From: Pontibacter sp. HSC-14F20
GTDB taxonomy: Bacteria > Bacteroidota > Bacteroidia > Cytophagales > Hymenobacteraceae
Length of the DNA stretch: 64,000 bases
Assembly (NCBI RefSeq): GCF_019599265.1
Contig: NZ_JAHZTC010000012.1
Span: forward strand, 1 to 64,000
Reading direction: 5' to 3'
In this document: piece by piece, positions 7,995-16,703 of the stretch
Position numbering within the stretch: position 1 is the stretch's first letter
How the letters are laid out: every line of letters starts with the position of its first letter
Notes under the pieces: model-generated
What the model was told of the DNA's origin: nothing
The model's input: only the letters and a program-made list of their open reading frames with translations
Databases searched by the model: none
Translations under genes and position numbers: made by a program

Positions 7995-8034
7995 AAAAAA
8001 AAGCAAAGGCCGGTGAAATCAATCACCGGCCCCG
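7995..8034 (-). terminator. Terminator of the first M36 protease gene
   Basis: Perfect 9-bp stem GGCCGGTGA (8008-8016) / TCACCGGCC (8023-8031) with a 6-nt loop; on the minus strand it is followed by a U8 run (7995-8002). It may also stop cfa transcripts from the other side. The same stem core recurs behind the second M36 gene. Confidence 0.8.
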
Positions 8035-8059
8035 CCTCGTTAGGATAGTTAAACACGCA

Positions 8060-11000
8060 TTATTTCTGCATCACAATTCGGATGAAGGAAACACCTTCAT
8101 CTGTCACCAGTCTGGCGATATACATGCCGTTTGACAGCCTGCCCTTCTCGAACTGATAAACTTTATGCTCTCCTGCTCTGCCATTGCCCTGTGCCAGCAC
8201 AGTTACCACGGTACCGCGCATATCCAGCACTTCCAGTTTGTAGCTTCCATCCTGTGTCAGCGTGAAACCAATGTCCGTTCTGGCACCGAATGGGTTAGGA
8301 ACAGCACGCAGAGCCATTTTCTCAGCGCTGATCTCAGCTTTGGCAGTTGCAGTAGCCGTAGCAGCCAGTCCGCAGTTACCCAGGGTTCCTTTGGCAGCTG
8401 TCAGCAGGTGTGGCACTGCATTCGGAGCTACGCACTCTGCCACCCCGTCTACACATACCAGCACTTTGCTTTTCTTCTTGCCATCGCCGCAGCGTACATC
8501 CACTACCGTAATCGTGATCGACTGATGTTTGATACAGCCATCGCCGTTTACAGCACGCACCGTGAAGGTATAGGTACCGGCCGCTTTTGGCGTGAAGATC
8601 ACACTGGCGCCTGTCGTTGCGCTCAGGCCTTCTGCTCCGCTCCAGGTATAGTCGTTGTCAGCATCGCCGCCTGCCTGCAAGCGCACGTTCTGCGGACCGT
8701 AACCCAGGTATAGGTTAGAGGCTACACCACCTGTATAGACGTTAGAAGTTGTTATTGCCTCCAGGGTTAGTGGCGTAGTACAAGCGTAAGTTTCCGGCAG
8801 ATCATTAGCCTCTACCTGGTCAAAGCGATTAAGATTAGAGCCTTGACTGGCACTGTAGCCCAAGCCTCTTCTGGCAAACACCTTCCAGATCAGCTCCTGG
8901 TTGGCACCCTCGTAGTTCTGGCGGTCAGCCAGCAGGATCGCATCACGACCATCTACAAAACCTGGGCGGCAGACCTGCAGTTTCAGACCGTCGATTACCA
9001 GCTGCATGGCCATGTTGTTGCCTCCTTTGCCATTGTACAGGTCTTCATCAAAACCATATTTATCGATCATGGCCCAGGTCAAATCCCAGAGCATGGCAGA
9101 CCATACAAAGCCGATACCGTGTGGTTGGCTGATGGCCGCATTGTTGGTGGAAGCATAGGTATGGGGGTTGATGCCGAAATCAGTGGAGTAAGGTGCAGGG
9201 CGAATACCGTTTCCGTCTGTTGCCTGTCCTTGTGCATAGGTACCGATGCCGCGCTTTTTGCCACCTGTATCTCCTGGCTTCATGGTCATCATCAGGCCGA
9301 ACCAGTCGCTCCAACCCTCGCCCATCTGCTCGGCATTGCTAAGGCAACCCGTTACGGTGCGACCACCTGTCAGCCGGTTAGAGATACCGTGACCATACTC
9401 ATGCACAATAATGCCATTGTCGAAATCACCGTCCAGTTCTGGTCTTCCTTCGTCTTTAAGAGCAACAACTACGTCAGTGCCGGCAGTTAATTGTTCTCTG
9501 ATAGCTGCACCTGTTACGTCGCTCACCATCAGGGAAGGTATAACGATTGGACTTGGCGTTGCGGCACCAGCTCCCATTGTGATCGGATCACCAGTTGTGT
9601 TATTGATAACAACTACTGCGACTGCGCCAGCAACCTGTGCATTGTATACCTTCAGGCTGAAATCACAATTGCCTCTGTATAAAACTGCGATGTTACCTGC
9701 TATGTCGGCTGCATTTGTCAGCGCGCCGCAGCCTTCTGCCGGATTGGTGGAAGTGCCTCCAACGCCATTGGCCAGCACCAGTTTGCCTGTTATAGGAGTA
9801 GCTGTCAGTCTTGGTCCGAACCCTGCCTGGATAGCTGGATAGGAGTTGGCTATGCTGCCTGGTGACGTCACCCGGAACATATCCGGATCAGGCGGGCTGC
9901 TCCACAGGTACATCTGCATGCGGGGAGCGAAGCCATCTGCTGGCGTAGAGAAGTTAGCGTTATTGCGGGAAGTTCCGTTGCGGTTGTCCTGCGCCTCTGC
10001 CAGCACCGGGTCACCCTGCGATCCGCCTTTGCCATAGTTATTGAGCTGGAAGTTACCGCTGGCCTCGTCAAAGCCATATTGGTACCATACATCATGCACC
10101 ACGTTGTTCCAGTAAAACAGGTTGGTGATGGCAGCATCGCGATACGTTACCGGTTGCTGGTTAAAATCGATCGGGAAGTCAAAGCTCAGTTCAGAACCTC
10201 CGTCGGGGCTGTAGTTCGTGCTCCAATTGTTATTATTGTTCGGGTCTTCGTAGGCGTACACGTTGTTGCCGCGTGTTCTGGTTTCGGTGTGCCAGCCTTG
10301 TGGCGATGCCAGTTGATTGGCGGCTGAGGTGCTCACGATAGAACGCGGGCCATGGCTGGGACTCTCTACCGGCATGGCAAATACATTGTAGGCATTGGAT
10401 ACCCGAACAATGCTTGCCTGAGGTGCCGCTACATAAGGTGATGCGGTGCTGTGGCTGTGGTCATCGTGCATAAACTTGCCACCCGGACCATCGTTCTCAA
10501 ACTGGCAGTGCACCACCATGTTGTCTTTGTCCAGCACAGCACCTGTAGTGGCATCCAGCCGGATGTTCCACCAGTTCTGAGCGTCCAGTTCATAGATCGA
10601 TACTTCCCAGGCCAGGCGCAGGTTGCCGTCTTCCATGGGCTGATAGACCAGCTTGGCAGGTATAGGCTCCAGTGAGATGCCGGCTTTCGAGAAGACAACG
10701 GCTCTGTTGCGGCCATTGCCCCGCTCCTGTACCGTCAGCGGTTCTTTCATGGCTATACCTAAGTGCCGGGCTGCAGCGGCCACGGCTCCGGCGGCATCCA
10801 TACCTGGCTGGTTCGATTTTGTCCGTTTGCCCACCTGCTTCTGCATGCGGTTGCCCATGGTGAGCACTCGGCCCTCTTTGCTCATGCTGATGTTGGTTAC
10901 GGCGCCATGCACTTCAATCCCTCTGTAGAGTTGCTTGATGTACATATGCTTCATGCCGCTTTTGGGGCTTTCAGATTCGCTGGCCAGCTCGAGCTCAGCA

Positions 11001-11170
11001 ACGTCATCGTCTTCTAATTCGAGCTGCTTTTTGTTTTTCTGAATGTGGTTCTGAGCAGCCTGCGGAACAGGCCTTTGGTCGGACCTACCTTGCCCGTAGG
11101 CGGTAAAAGTGCCGGACAGGAATACGACCAGCAGCAGGAGCTGCCAGTGGAGTTGTACACGTTTTTTCAT
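8060..11170 (-). CDS. Secreted M36 (fungalysin) metalloprotease with PA, PKD and T9SS domains
   Basis: A 1036-aa extracellular zinc protease. A signal peptide ends near ...TFTAYGQ (residue 27). The FTP-type propeptide covers about residues 40-210. The M36 catalytic domain carries HEYGHGISNRLTGG near residue 589 (zinc-binding His pair and catalytic Glu in HEYGH) and a downstream GWSDWFGLMM Glu-region motif. A PA domain is inserted before it (GCGALTNAADIAGNIAVLYR, about 480-570). A PKD-like domain lies at about 835-900 and a T9SS sorting domain in the last 80 residues (RAVPNPFGARTDIGFTL...SNGMYIARL). It should cross the outer membrane by type IX secretion and degrade proteins for nutrition. It is a tandem paralogue of the gene at 11582-14386. 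Confidence 0.93.
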   Translation of the reverse strand: MKKRVQLHWQLLLLVVFLSGTFTAYGQGRSDQRPVPQAAQNHIQKNKKQLELEDDDVAELELASESESPKSGMKHMYIKQLYRGIEVHGAVTNISMSKEGRVLTMGNRMQKQVGKRTKSNQPGMDAAGAVAAAARHLGIAMKEPLTVQERGNGRNRAVVFSKAGISLEPIPAKLVYQPMEDGNLRLAWEVSIYELDAQNWWNIRLDATTGAVLDKDNMVVHCQFENDGPGGKFMHDDHSHSTASPYVAAPQASIVRVSNAYNVFAMPVESPSHGPRSIVSTSAANQLASPQGWHTETRTRGNNVYAYEDPNNNNNWSTNYSPDGGSELSFDFPIDFNQQPVTYRDAAITNLFYWNNVVHDVWYQYGFDEASGNFQLNNYGKGGSQGDPVLAEAQDNRNGTSRNNANFSTPADGFAPRMQMYLWSSPPDPDMFRVTSPGSIANSYPAIQAGFGPRLTATPITGKLVLANGVGGTSTNPAEGCGALTNAADIAGNIAVLYRGNCDFSLKVYNAQVAGAVAVVVINNTTGDPITMGAGAATPSPIVIPSLMVSDVTGAAIREQLTAGTDVVVALKDEGRPELDGDFDNGIIVHEYGHGISNRLTGGRTVTGCLSNAEQMGEGWSDWFGLMMTMKPGDTGGKKRGIGTYAQGQATDGNGIRPAPYSTDFGINPHTYASTNNAAISQPHGIGFVWSAMLWDLTWAMIDKYGFDEDLYNGKGGNNMAMQLVIDGLKLQVCRPGFVDGRDAILLADRQNYEGANQELIWKVFARRGLGYSASQGSNLNRFDQVEANDLPETYACTTPLTLEAITTSNVYTGGVASNLYLGYGPQNVRLQAGGDADNDYTWSGAEGLSATTGASVIFTPKAAGTYTFTVRAVNGDGCIKHQSITITVVDVRCGDGKKKSKVLVCVDGVAECVAPNAVPHLLTAAKGTLGNCGLAATATATAKAEISAEKMALRAVPNPFGARTDIGFTLTQDGSYKLEVLDMRGTVVTVLAQGNGRAGEHKVYQFEKGRLSNGMYIARLVTDEGVSFIRIVMQK

Positions 11171-11527
11171 GCGCTATGTTTTTAAGAGTTTGACAATCGC
11201 GGTTGGAAGGCACGGATTGCTGGAGCGGAGTAATTAACTTCTTAAAAGTAAGCACCTTATAGCATCAAAAACAGGAATAATTAAGAGCAGAAGTAACTAT
11301 AAGATAACAATGATAAAACTTCATAAAAGCAAGAAATAAGCCTTTGCAGCGCAAGTTTCAATTCTGAATCAGTACCATTTAGTTTATATAGTTGTATTAT
11401 TATATTCATATCTTACTTAAGAATTCGTGTCATTAATTTTAAATGAATAGACCCGGACTCATTAAATCAGCCAAGCGAATTACTTTGATAAGCTATCAAT
11501 TTAAGAAGAACAGCTATAGCACAAAGC
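11171..11527. other. Intergenic region between the two M36 genes
   Basis: AT-rich DNA upstream of the first M36 gene. I found no clean TAnnTTTG element in the expected minus orientation and no gene. A short plus-strand frame from 11443 runs into the next terminator and the M36 gene's antisense, so I do not accept it. Confidence 0.5.
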
Positions 11528-11567
11528 AAACAGGGCCGGTGAATCGCTTCACCGGCCCTGTTTTTTT
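11528..11567. terminator. Terminator of the second M36 protease gene
   Basis: AAACAGGGCCGGTGAA, loop TCGC, TTCACCGGCCCTGTTT is a perfect 16-bp stem. It is flanked by a T8 run on the plus strand and a broken U-run on the minus strand, so it can work in both directions. Its core GGCCGGTGA/TCACCGGCC equals that of the terminator at 7995-8034. Confidence 0.8.
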
Positions 11568-11581
11568 CTTAGAAGTTATTG

Positions 11582-14386
11582 TTACTTCAGCAAGAGCATG
11601 GTCCCTGATCGGGTACTGCCGCCATTTACAATTCTATAGATGTACATACCGTTCTCACGGCTGGCCCCATTGAAAGTCTGCTTATAGGTTTCGCCCTGTT
11701 GTACATTACCTTCAAATAATGTCTCCACCTCACGGCCAGTGATGTCATATACCTTCAGGATGGTATAGCCCGTCTCTTTTGCCTTAAAGCTGATTGTGGT
11801 GCTTTCTGAGAAAGGGTTAGGATAGCTCAACAGAATCTCTCTGTCGTTCAGCTCAGAAGCCTGTAATGACTGGTTGGCTGTCACAGTCAGGTCTTCCGGT
11901 AAATCGTAAGCTTCCGTCTGGTCGAACCGGTAGTAGCTCAGGCCCTGGTCAGCGCTGAAGCCCAGGCCTCTTCTGGCGAAGGCCTTCCAAATGAGCTCTT
12001 TGTTGGTCCCGCCGTAGTTCAGCTCGTCAGCCAGCAGTATGGCATCGCGTCCGTCCACGAAACCTGGCATACACGGCTGCATCTTCAAACCGTCAATCAC
12101 CAGTTGCATGGCGATGTTGTTACCGCCTTTTCCGTTGTAGAGGTCGTCGTCAAAGCCGTATACATCAATCAGGTCCCAGGTCATTTCCCAGAGAATGGAA
12201 GCCCAGACAAAACCAACTCCATGCGGTGCTGCAAGGCTCGGGTTGTTGGTGGCGCCATAGGTATAGTTGTTCACGCTGAAGTTGGTGGTGTAAGGAGCGG
12301 GTCTTATGCCTTGTCCCTCAACTCCCTCACCGCCTGCATACGTACCTATACCTCTGATTTTCTCACGGGTATCGCCTTTCTTCATGGTCATTATCAGGCC
12401 AAACCAGTCGCTCCAGCCCTCTCCCATCTGTTCAGTCGATAAAATCTGACCAGTTGTTGTTATTACTTGTGATGGCAGGCAAGAGGTGGTGTTCGGGCCT
12501 CCTGTTAGTCGATTGGAGATGCCATGGCCGTACTCGTGCACGATAATGCCGTTGTCGAAGTCGCCATCAAACTCTGGTCCGGATCCGTCGTCTTTCAGGC
12601 TGACCGTCACTACCTGGTCTGCATTAAGCAGGGCTCTGATATCAGCACCAACGACATCAGTAATCATAACAGAGGGGATGGTAATAAGCGCCTGATTAGT
12701 AGCACCAACCCCCATCACAGTAGGTGTGCCAGGTGCGTTGTTGATCACGATCACGGCGATGGCGCCAGCATTTTGCGCATTCAGTACTTTCAAACCGAAT
12801 TCACAGTTTCCTCTGTACACCACGGCAATGTTCCCGGTAATCGCATCAGCATTTGTCAGTGCATCACAACCTTCAACCGGGTTGCCGCTTGAGGCCTCCG
12901 CTAATACAAGTTTGCCAGTGACAGGCGTGGAGTTAAGCCTTGGTCCGAACGCAGCCTGTACCGCCAGCGAGCTGCCTGCAATAGAAGCAGGCGAAACAAC
13001 CTGGAACATGTCCTGGTCAGGTATACCGCTCCAGAGGTACATCTGCATTCTGGGGCGTTTGCCATCGACAGGTGTGGCAAAGTTGGCGTTGTTCCTGGTG
13101 GTGGAGATGTTTCTGCCATCCTGCGCCTCGGCCATCACATAGTCATTGTCGAGTCCTCCTTTGCCAAAGTTGGCGGCCTGGAAGTTGCCACTTTCTTCAT
13201 CAAACCCATACTTGTACCATACGTCGTGGATGACGTTGTTCCAGTAGAACAGGTTGGTGATAGCGGCATCACGGTAGGCAGCGGGACCAGTTGTAAAATC
13301 GAACCCATATTTGAATACCCGCTGCGTGCCGCCGTCCGGGCTATACCCGTATACCACATCGGCACCGTTGTCTGCGTTGCTGGCAATAAAACCTGTATTG
13401 TCCGGGTCTTCATACGAATACACGTTGTTGCCTCTGGTAATGGTATAACTGGCTTTGTCAGTGGTGTGCCAACCAACAGGCGAAGCAACTCTATCTGCTG
13501 CCGCTGCTGCATTCACAGGCTTGCGGCTGCCGTGGTTGGGGCTCTCCACCGGCATGGGGTATACCTCATACAAGCCAGGGGCTTTTCCATTGTTCACAGG
13601 ACCGGCCAGCGGTGCGTAAGGCGTCATATCGAGCGCCTCTTCCAGTTGTGTGGTTGCCGTGTGGCTGTGCGTTTCGTGCAGGAATCTGCCACCGGCGCCG
13701 TCATTCTCAAACTGGCAATGCACTACCATGTTGTCTTTGTCTAATAACTCACCCGTGGTGGCATCCATTCTTAAATTCCACCAGTTCTGGGCATCCAGTT
13801 CATAGATCGATACCTCCCAGGCTAGACGCAAGCTACCATCCAGCATGGGCTGATACACAAGTTTGGCAGGTATAGGCTCCAGCGATATACCTCCAGTGGA
13901 TAGCAGCACCTCCTTGTTTTTAGCATTGGTACTTTCCAACACTGTTAAGGATTCTTTAACAGCTGTGCCCAAGTGACGGGCAGCCGCTGCTACAGCGCCA
14001 TTTGCATCAAGAGCAGGCTGCTTTCCGTTGACTTTCTGGTTAATGTCTTCCTGGAATCGATTACCTACAGTCACCACATCGCCGCGGCTGTTCACACTTA
14101 TGTTTGTAATTGCACCGTGAATCTCAATGCCATCAACCTGCTGTTTGATGTAGTAGTGCTTGACACCACTTTTTTTACTTTCAGATTCACTGCTTAACTC
14201 CAAATCAGCTACGTCTTTGTCTTTTACTTTTAGCTTCCCCTTGTTTTTGTTGATGTGATCAAGTGCTACCTGAGGAACCTGCTTTTTACCCGCCGGTCTC
14301 TTCCCCTGTGCAAAAGAAATGGTAGTTCCAGACAGCATAGCCACAATGAGGACTAGCTGCAAATACACGCGTAATGCTCTGGTCAT
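11582..14386 (-). CDS. Secreted M36 (fungalysin) metalloprotease with PA and T9SS domains
   Basis: A 934-aa paralogue of the upstream-numbered M36 gene at 8060, with the same order: signal peptide (to about ...TISFAQG, residue 27), FTP propeptide, PA insertion (GCDALTNADAITGNIAVVYR), zinc site HEYGHGISNRLTGG near residue 615, and a T9SS C-terminal domain (LLSYPNPFSESTTISFKAKE...ENGMYIYRI). It differs in lacking the PKD-like domain and in having extra residues in the propeptide-catalytic linker (HTATTQLEEALDMTPYAPLA). The two proteins keep long identical stretches, so this is a tandem duplication followed by domain change. Role: extracellular protein degradation. Confidence 0.93.
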   Translation of the reverse strand: MTRALRVYLQLVLIVAMLSGTTISFAQGKRPAGKKQVPQVALDHINKNKGKLKVKDKDVADLELSSESESKKSGVKHYYIKQQVDGIEIHGAITNISVNSRGDVVTVGNRFQEDINQKVNGKQPALDANGAVAAAARHLGTAVKESLTVLESTNAKNKEVLLSTGGISLEPIPAKLVYQPMLDGSLRLAWEVSIYELDAQNWWNLRMDATTGELLDKDNMVVHCQFENDGAGGRFLHETHSHTATTQLEEALDMTPYAPLAGPVNNGKAPGLYEVYPMPVESPNHGSRKPVNAAAAADRVASPVGWHTTDKASYTITRGNNVYSYEDPDNTGFIASNADNGADVVYGYSPDGGTQRVFKYGFDFTTGPAAYRDAAITNLFYWNNVIHDVWYKYGFDEESGNFQAANFGKGGLDNDYVMAEAQDGRNISTTRNNANFATPVDGKRPRMQMYLWSGIPDQDMFQVVSPASIAGSSLAVQAAFGPRLNSTPVTGKLVLAEASSGNPVEGCDALTNADAITGNIAVVYRGNCEFGLKVLNAQNAGAIAVIVINNAPGTPTVMGVGATNQALITIPSVMITDVVGADIRALLNADQVVTVSLKDDGSGPEFDGDFDNGIIVHEYGHGISNRLTGGPNTTSCLPSQVITTTGQILSTEQMGEGWSDWFGLIMTMKKGDTREKIRGIGTYAGGEGVEGQGIRPAPYTTNFSVNNYTYGATNNPSLAAPHGVGFVWASILWEMTWDLIDVYGFDDDLYNGKGGNNIAMQLVIDGLKMQPCMPGFVDGRDAILLADELNYGGTNKELIWKAFARRGLGFSADQGLSYYRFDQTEAYDLPEDLTVTANQSLQASELNDREILLSYPNPFSESTTISFKAKETGYTILKVYDITGREVETLFEGNVQQGETYKQTFNGASRENGMYIYRIVNGGSTRSGTMLLLK

Positions 14387-14686
14387 AGTTAATATGTTTA
14401 GTTAGGAATAAAATAATAACAGATAGAACTTAAATACGCCTGTTTATTCTTATAGTTATATTATAATACTTTATTTTATTAAAAACTTTTTATCCATAAA
14501 TTACTGACAAACAAAGTGTTATAGACCATACTATTATATATTCATATATATGGATTGGACCAGAACTTCTCCAAAAGACAAAAATTGCCGTCTATAAATA
14601 CACCCTGTGTTATAAAGTATAATTTGTGGATAAACCCTGGGAAAACTACTGGATAAAAAGCTCTCCCATCTGAGCTACAGATTGAT
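14387..14686. other. AT-rich divergent intergenic region before dnaX
   Basis: About 300 bp between the start of the second M36 gene (minus) and dnaX (plus). It is clearly more AT-rich than its neighbours and should hold promoters for both genes. Apart from the dnaX -7 element at 14687 I recognise no site with confidence. No gene. Confidence 0.5.
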
Positions 14687-14694
14687 TATCTTTG
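14687..14694 (+). promoter_or_regulatory. dnaX promoter -7 element TATCTTTG
   Basis: An exact TAnnTTTG match ends only 5 nt before the ATG at 14700. With the usual spacing transcription would start within a few bases of the start codon, giving a nearly leaderless mRNA. No convincing -33 TTTG is visible. Confidence 0.45.
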
Positions 14695-14699
14695 TAGTA

Positions 14700-16571
14700 A
14701 TGGAAAATTTTGTAGTATCAGCGCGTAAATACCGTCCGGCCACGTTCGACAGCGTGGTGGGGCAGCACCATATCACCAACACCCTCAAAAACGCCATCAG
14801 CAGCCACCATTTGGCACAGGCATTTTTGTTCTGTGGACCGCGTGGTGTGGGTAAGACAACCTGTGCCCGTATTCTGGCAAAAACCATTAACTGCCAGAAC
14901 ATCACTCCGGAAGTGGAGGCCTGTAACGAGTGCGAATCGTGCCGCAGCTTCAATAGCAACAGCTCGTTCAACATCCATGAGCTCGATGCTGCTTCCAACA
15001 ACTCTGTGGAGGACATCCGCAACCTGGTGGAGCAGGTGCGCTATGCTCCGCAAACCGGCAAGTACAAGATCTACATCATAGATGAGGTGCACATGCTCTC
15101 GAACCAGGCCTTCAACGCTTTTCTGAAGACGCTGGAGGAGCCGCCTGCCTATGCCATTTTCATACTGGCCACCACCGAGCGGCACAAGATTATACCTACT
15201 ATCCTGTCGCGCTGCCAGATTTTCGATTTCAACCGAATCCGGATCGAGGACATGGTGCGCCACCTGGGCAACATCGCCCAAAAGGAAAGCATACAGGCCG
15301 AGCCCGATGCCCTGCACCTGATTTCGCAGAAAGCTGACGGCGCCCTGCGCGATGCTTTGTCGATCTTCGACCAGATGGTGACCTTCTCAGGCCATAATGT
15401 GACCTATAAGGCCACAGTCGAGAACCTGCACATCCTGGACTACGACTATTACTTCCGACTGACAGACCACTTGCTGGAGCAGAATTTATCGGGCTCGCTT
15501 TTGCTGTTTGACGAGATTCTGAAGAATGGTTTTGATGCGCACAACTTCCTGATAGGTATAGGCGAGCACTTCCGCAGCCTTTTGGTCTGCAAAGACCCGC
15601 AGACAATACAATTGCTGGAGGTGTCGGATAACATCAAAGCCAGGTATGCGGAGCAGTCTCAGAAGTCCTCTGTTTCGTTTCTTTTATCAGGGCTGAACCT
15701 GGTGAGCACCTGTGATACCAATTACAAGAGCAGCAAAAACCAGCGCCTGCATGTGGAGCTGTGCCTGATGAAAATGGCCCACCTGAATGCTGCCTTTAGT
15801 TTCGCGCAGGGAGGACCTGAATTAAAAAAAGCTAAGGTAGCAGCCCCGGCACCAGCCGCTACCAAGTCAGTTGGTGCCCCGCTTATACCATCGGCAGCCA
15901 TGCAGCAGCAAGGCGCGGCTATACCTTCAGAAAGTTTGCAACAGCACCACCAACAGGGTCATGTGCCTTCCGAAGAGTTGCAACAGCCACCTAAGCCACA
16001 GCACGTGACACCCGATGGCCGTTTATCGCCTCCGCAGGCACAGGTAACCCCTGCTCCCGCGCCAGTGCCCAAACGCCCGTCTATACCTGTGCCGCCTCAG
16101 AAAAAACTTGGTAAGCTGCCCAGCCTGAAAGACCTGCAAAATCCGCAGGCGGTTGTGGTGGAGACTGCCGTGGCCGAGGAAGAAGACGAAACAGCCTACG
16201 GAGCCGTCGCCCCACTCGACCAGGCCCGCCTGAATACGGTATGGCACGCCATCCTGCGTCGCAAAAAAGGCGAGAACATGATGGAGTATACCTTGCTCAA
16301 CCGCCAGTTCCACATCGGGGAAGGCAACGAGATTGTGCTGCACCTGGAGAATCACGTGATGATGGACCAGTTCACGAGTCTGCGCCCGGAGATTCTGCGA
16401 GAACTTAAGCAAGAAACCGGCAACCGCAGCATCAAACTGAGAGCCGAGGTTATAGAGGTGCAGGAAGGAAATAAACTATACACTTCGCAGGATAAATTCA
16501 ACTACCTGGCCGAGAAATACCCGGTGCTCGTCGATTTAAAGCAGCGCTTTGGGCTCGACACTGATTTCTAA
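14700..16571 (+). CDS. dnaX: DNA polymerase III subunit tau/gamma
   Basis: A 623-aa clamp-loader ATPase that opens and loads the sliding clamp and links polymerase cores. Domain I has Walker A GPRGVGKT (residues 46-53), a zinc knuckle with Cys65, 75, 78 and 81, and the Walker B segment IIDEVHML; the SRC arginine-finger motif follows (TILSRCQIFDF). Domain III ends near residue 370 (HLNAAFSFAQGG). A Pro/Gln/Ala-rich linker (about 380-500) leads to the C-terminal tau domain. I start at the ATG at 14700; a TTG 18 nt upstream overlaps the -7 box. At 15808-15831 there is a frameshift cassette that would give a 378-aa gamma-like form. Confidence 0.95.
   Translation: MENFVVSARKYRPATFDSVVGQHHITNTLKNAISSHHLAQAFLFCGPRGVGKTTCARILAKTINCQNITPEVEACNECESCRSFNSNSSFNIHELDAASNNSVEDIRNLVEQVRYAPQTGKYKIYIIDEVHMLSNQAFNAFLKTLEEPPAYAIFILATTERHKIIPTILSRCQIFDFNRIRIEDMVRHLGNIAQKESIQAEPDALHLISQKADGALRDALSIFDQMVTFSGHNVTYKATVENLHILDYDYYFRLTDHLLEQNLSGSLLLFDEILKNGFDAHNFLIGIGEHFRSLLVCKDPQTIQLLEVSDNIKARYAEQSQKSSVSFLLSGLNLVSTCDTNYKSSKNQRLHVELCLMKMAHLNAAFSFAQGGPELKKAKVAAPAPAATKSVGAPLIPSAAMQQQGAAIPSESLQQHHQQGHVPSEELQQPPKPQHVTPDGRLSPPQAQVTPAPAPVPKRPSIPVPPQKKLGKLPSLKDLQNPQAVVVETAVAEEEDETAYGAVAPLDQARLNTVWHAILRRKKGENMMEYTLLNRQFHIGEGNEIVLHLENHVMMDQFTSLRPEILRELKQETGNRSIKLRAEVIEVQEGNKLYTSQDKFNYLAEKYPVLVDLKQRFGLDTDF
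15808..15878 (+). promoter_or_regulatory. Candidate programmed -1 frameshift site in dnaX
   Basis: AGGGAG (15808-15813) stands 10 nt before an A7 run (15824-15830) read as TTA AAA AAA GCT. A -1 slip on A-AAA-AAA gives AGC TAA, so translation ends one residue later, after 378 aa and right at the end of domain III. A GGCACCA/TGGTGCC stem (15848-15854 with 15872-15878) lies downstream. E. coli dnaX uses AGGGAG, a 10-nt gap, A6G and a hairpin. Function here is inferred. Confidence 0.55.
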
Positions 16572-16613
16572 TTCAGAAATAATTTTATATTTGTAAAGTT
16601 CTAATTAAAACAC

Positions 16614-16670
16614 AAGGTGAGTCACGAGGCTTTCTTCACGGAAGCTTCCTGACTTGGCCTTTTTTGTTTT
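16614..16670 (+). terminator. Terminator of dnaX
   Basis: A composite hairpin: outer AAGG/CCTT, inner AGTCA/TGACT, then an imperfect GAGGCTTTC/GAAGCTTCC stem with loop TTCAC, followed by a T-rich tract (TTTTTTGTTTTG). A TATATTTG box at 16586-16593 lies just upstream, so a short independent transcript ending here is conceivable. Confidence 0.55.
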
Positions 16671-16703
16671 GTTATACCTTATCCTATACCTAACATCACA
16701 CCC

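Noticed and set aside
8165-9490. Plus-strand frames of up to 215 aa opposite the first M36 gene
   Set aside because: Antisense shadows of a long, well-supported protease gene.
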